Shown in pieces: positions 63,435 to 64,000 of a DNA stretch of 64,000 nt. Below the pieces are notes generated by a model. That model was not told where the DNA came from. It saw nothing but the letters and a program-made list of their open reading frames with translations, and searched no databases. Position numbers and translations under genes: made by a program. Numbering within the stretch: the stretch's first letter is position 1; each line of letters opens with the position of its first letter. Where the stretch lies: positions 1,984,001 to 2,048,000 of the forward strand of contig NZ_CP035495.1 in assembly GCF_004135345.1 (NCBI RefSeq), given 5' to 3'. This stretch comes from Xylanimonas allomyrinae. GTDB taxonomy: Bacteria; Actinomycetota; Actinomycetes; Actinomycetales; Cellulomonadaceae.

Positions 63435-64000
63435 GTGAACACGACCCAGGCGGACGACGTACGCGTGACCGTGCATCCCGGCGAGGACGTGCTGCTGCCG
63501 GTCGGCCGCACGATCGCGCTGCTGCGCGACCCTCTCGCCGACCTGCTGCGCCGGCCCGAACTGCGGCACGCCGCGCTCACGGCCGACGGGGTCGCGCTCG
63601 GGGCCCACGACGTCGTCGGCGAACGCCCGCTGCTGAACGGCGCGACGCTGCGCGCCGCGCTCGGGGACGGCGGCACGGCACCTCCCGACGACGACGCGGT
63701 GCGCGCGCCCTGGCTCGTCATGCGCCTGACCGGCCCCGACGCGGGCGAGCTCGCACCGCTGGCACCGGGCAGGGCGCTCGCGCCGGCCCGCGGCGTCCGC
63801 GTGCGGGTCACGGCGCGCGGCACGGTGCGCGTGCGCCGGCCGCTGCGCGAGAGAGCAGGCGTGCTCACGCCGGCCTCCGTGCCGGCAGGCACGCACCGCC
63901 GAGACGAGCGGGCATCGCTGCCCGCGGCAGCGGACAGCGCGACCCCGCGGGCGCGACGGCCGAGGTGCGCGCCTGGTGACGGCGCCGCGAGCGCCCTCCG
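63435..64000 (+). CDS. partial protein of unknown function, open at the right edge
   Basis: An open frame from a GTG at 63435 (NTTQADDVRVTVHPGEDVLL) with no stop before the window ends, so at least 188 residues are encoded. The first ~100 residues look like a small beta-rich domain with repeated VRVRV/TVHPG strands, followed by an Ala/Pro/Arg-rich stretch. FtsK/SpoIIIE-type secretion ATPases of actinobacteria often begin with a comparable beta domain, but there is not enough sequence to claim this. The frame is supported by strong GC bias at third codon positions. Confidence 0.5.
   Translation, partial: MNTTQADDVRVTVHPGEDVLLPVGRTIALLRDPLADLLRRPELRHAALTADGVALGAHDVVGERPLLNGATLRAALGDGGTAPPDDDAVRAPWLVMRLTGPDAGELAPLAPGRALAPARGVRVRVTARGTVRVRRPLRERAGVLTPASVPAGTHRRDERASLPAAADSATPRARRPRCAPGDGAASAL

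Noticed and set aside
63435-64000. FtsK/EccC secretion ATPase
   Set aside because: Only a beta-rich N-terminal stretch is present in the window and no ATPase motif is visible, so the name would be a guess.

Overview
The window is high-GC DNA with many GTG starts, ATGA/GTGA start-stop overlaps and apparently leaderless promoters. It encodes LytR-CpsA-Psr (LCP) proteins, a PGRP-type amidase with DUF4214 repeats and a purE-purK pair. This fits a Gram-positive Actinomycetota, probably Micrococcales (Cellulomonadaceae/Promicromonosporaceae-like; the family is inference). Most of it (about 1-52,970) is one large locus for a cell-surface glycan, with at least 14 glycosyltransferase genes; several of these carry two catalytic domains.

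Layout. 86-6315 (minus): flippase-like protein, tandem GT4, GT2, DUF2304 and DUF2142 membrane proteins. 6353-13332: a large GT4, a GT2+GT4 fusion, a coiled-coil peptide and a double GT2. 13381-15351 (minus): two GDP-mannose 4,6-dehydratase-family genes. 15484-30286: two versions of one module, each beginning with a sugar N-acyltransferase and a GDP-perosamine synthase (an almost identical 1.8-kb direct repeat) followed by diverged DUF4214/GT genes. An IS3-family element lies between the versions. The second version has an FkbM-DUF4214-GT4 fusion and a frameshifted GT4. 30355-33976: a membrane protein, then a decayed region with a third, truncated GT copy. 34026-38322: nucleotidyltransferase, two NAD-dependent sugar-nucleotide enzymes, a polyprenyl-phosphate GT2 and a GtrA protein. 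38459-44614: FkbM methyltransferase, two paralogous GT4s and a Wzm/Wzt-type ABC exporter. 44679-48800 (minus): two secreted or lipid-anchored proteins with near-identical DUF4214 tails, separated by a lipoprotein. 48970-52970: rmlB and two LCP ligase genes. 52989-63188 is more ordinary: purE, purK, GtrA, two two-component systems and an FtsX-type ABC transporter. A gene of unknown function runs off the right end.

How it works together (inference from families). Gmd makes GDP-4-keto-6-deoxymannose, the perosamine synthase aminates it, and the left-handed-beta-helix enzyme N-acylates it. The many GTs assemble a glycan that the ABC exporter and/or the flippase moves out, and the LCP proteins attach it to the wall. 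GtrA/GT2 pairs suggest side-chain decoration outside the membrane. The secreted DUF4214 proteins probably act in the wall.

Quality caution. Three genes (GT4 at 27946, LCP at 51472, purK) are broken by apparent single-base deletions in G/C-rich runs. This is a typical sequencing-error signature, although real mutations cannot be excluded.
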